A stretch of 64,000 bases of DNA from Petrosia ficiformis. Lineage: Eukaryota; Porifera; Demospongiae; Haplosclerida; Petrosiidae. The position numbers and the translations under genes are program-made. Location: NCBI GenBank assembly GCA_947044365.1, contig OX345641.1, positions 6,594,347 through 6,658,346 on the forward strand, given 5' to 3'. A model generated the notes under the pieces. That model was not told the origin of the DNA. It worked only from the letters and a program-made list of their open reading frames with translations, and did no database searches. Position 1 is the first letter of the stretch. Each line of letters begins with the position of its first letter. This document shows, in pieces, positions 63,051 to 64,000 of the stretch.

Positions 63051-64000
63051 CATTGTATGTGTATGTTATTACATGTAATTACTGTCTCACTACTGTGGTG
63101 TTCAATTGACAAGTATACATGTACCAATTACTGTCAAAACTACTGTTGAACTACTGTAGAAACTCCTTAGTAATTACTGTACTGTATAGTAGTTCACTAT
63201 AACTATAACTAAACCCTCTTTGTTAAGGAGTTATGACTTCTACTAAACCATAACTAAATTACAGGTCTACTGCAATAACTATAACTACATGTAAGTATAC
63301 ATGTAACTACATGTACATGTACACGTAAAACAAAAATTGCCCAATAATGGCCACTTTTAGTTTGTTTTCTGAAACTAAAATAATTTTAAAAAACTAGACA
63401 TACATGTACATGTACATGTACTACAACAATAACTAAACTTGGTCATTATAGAAAACATGTACATGTATTATGCATATACATGTAGTATATTCATGTGTAC
63501 ATGTAATATTACATGGTGTACACTGTACTGTCAATTATACAGAATACATGTATGTCAATGAAATATCACCATATAGTAACAGTCATTACATACATGTAAT
63601 TACACCAATTACCTTAGTTCTACTGTCAATATACATGTAGTATAGTAATTACTGTGGTGTTCAATTGACAAGTACACCAATTACTGTCAAAACTACTGTT
63701 AAACTACTGTAGTGTGGAAATGAAACTACTGAGTAATTACTGTATTGTATGATGACGTTTTACTGACATGTACATGAAGCTGATGCACAACAGGTACATG
63801 TACATGTGTTATGTACATTACATGCATATACATGTACAGTACACGTACATTTACATTCACTACATTAATATGTACAGCAGATTACATGTATAGTACATGT
63901 ACATGTATAATTATTGAGCTGATGTACATGTACTTGTACAATGTATGTGGAGTGCATACTATATATGTACATGTACATGTATGTGTAGTGCATACTGTAT

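Overview
The window looks like nuclear DNA of an early-branching animal, most likely a sponge. It is AT-rich, its genes are split into many short GT-AG exons, and the intervening DNA is packed with simple repeats built on the palindromic hexamer ACATGT, with MITEs, a tRNA-derived SINE and relics of hAT, Ty3/Gypsy and Penelope-like elements. The sponge assignment is inference; animal origin is firm because the main gene is a Scribble-type LRR + PDZ protein.

Main gene. The minus strand from 61851 down to 20497 carries a Scribble (LAP family) gene. I could place 33 exons whose splice phases all agree and whose lengths sum to 4497 nt (1498 codons plus a stop), so the frame is open from the first leucine-rich repeats to the TGA. 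Order: LRRs (61851-52419), post-LRR LAP-specific segment (52045-49733), linker (40167-37391), PDZ1 (37456-34053), acidic linker (34605-33041), PDZ2 (31350-30643), PDZ3 (29506-28647), low-complexity C-terminal tail (28033-20497). The N-terminal ~50 residues are not recognised and probably lie beyond the right edge. Only three PDZ domains are seen, against four in bilaterian Scribble.

Left part (1-20 kb). No complete gene. The plus strand has a string of exon-like islands: an unrecognised exon near 4.5 kb, an EGF-like exon with stops, two proline-rich acidic exons (one with two YDIP motifs), a copy of two Scribble C-tail exons, an orphan acetyl-CoA synthetase exon, and two small phase-matched exons near 16 kb. 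The rest is transposon and minisatellite. The Scribble-exon copy is one arm of a ~1.8 kb inverted duplication (12066-13851 versus 22017-23902) that flanks an 8.2 kb spacer.

Intronic cargo of Scribble. Intron 13 holds an 81-unit, 100-bp satellite (40.26-48.35 kb) with almost no length variation. The first intron in the window holds a 2.57 kb DNA transposon with ~85-bp inverted ends, a RING-like zinc motif and a decayed rve/DDE integrase core. Another intron has a MITE interrupted by two other MITEs. A Penelope-like 3' end with a hammerhead-ribozyme-like core sits in the intron at 37.8-38.3 kb. A 200-N gap lies at 27084-27283.
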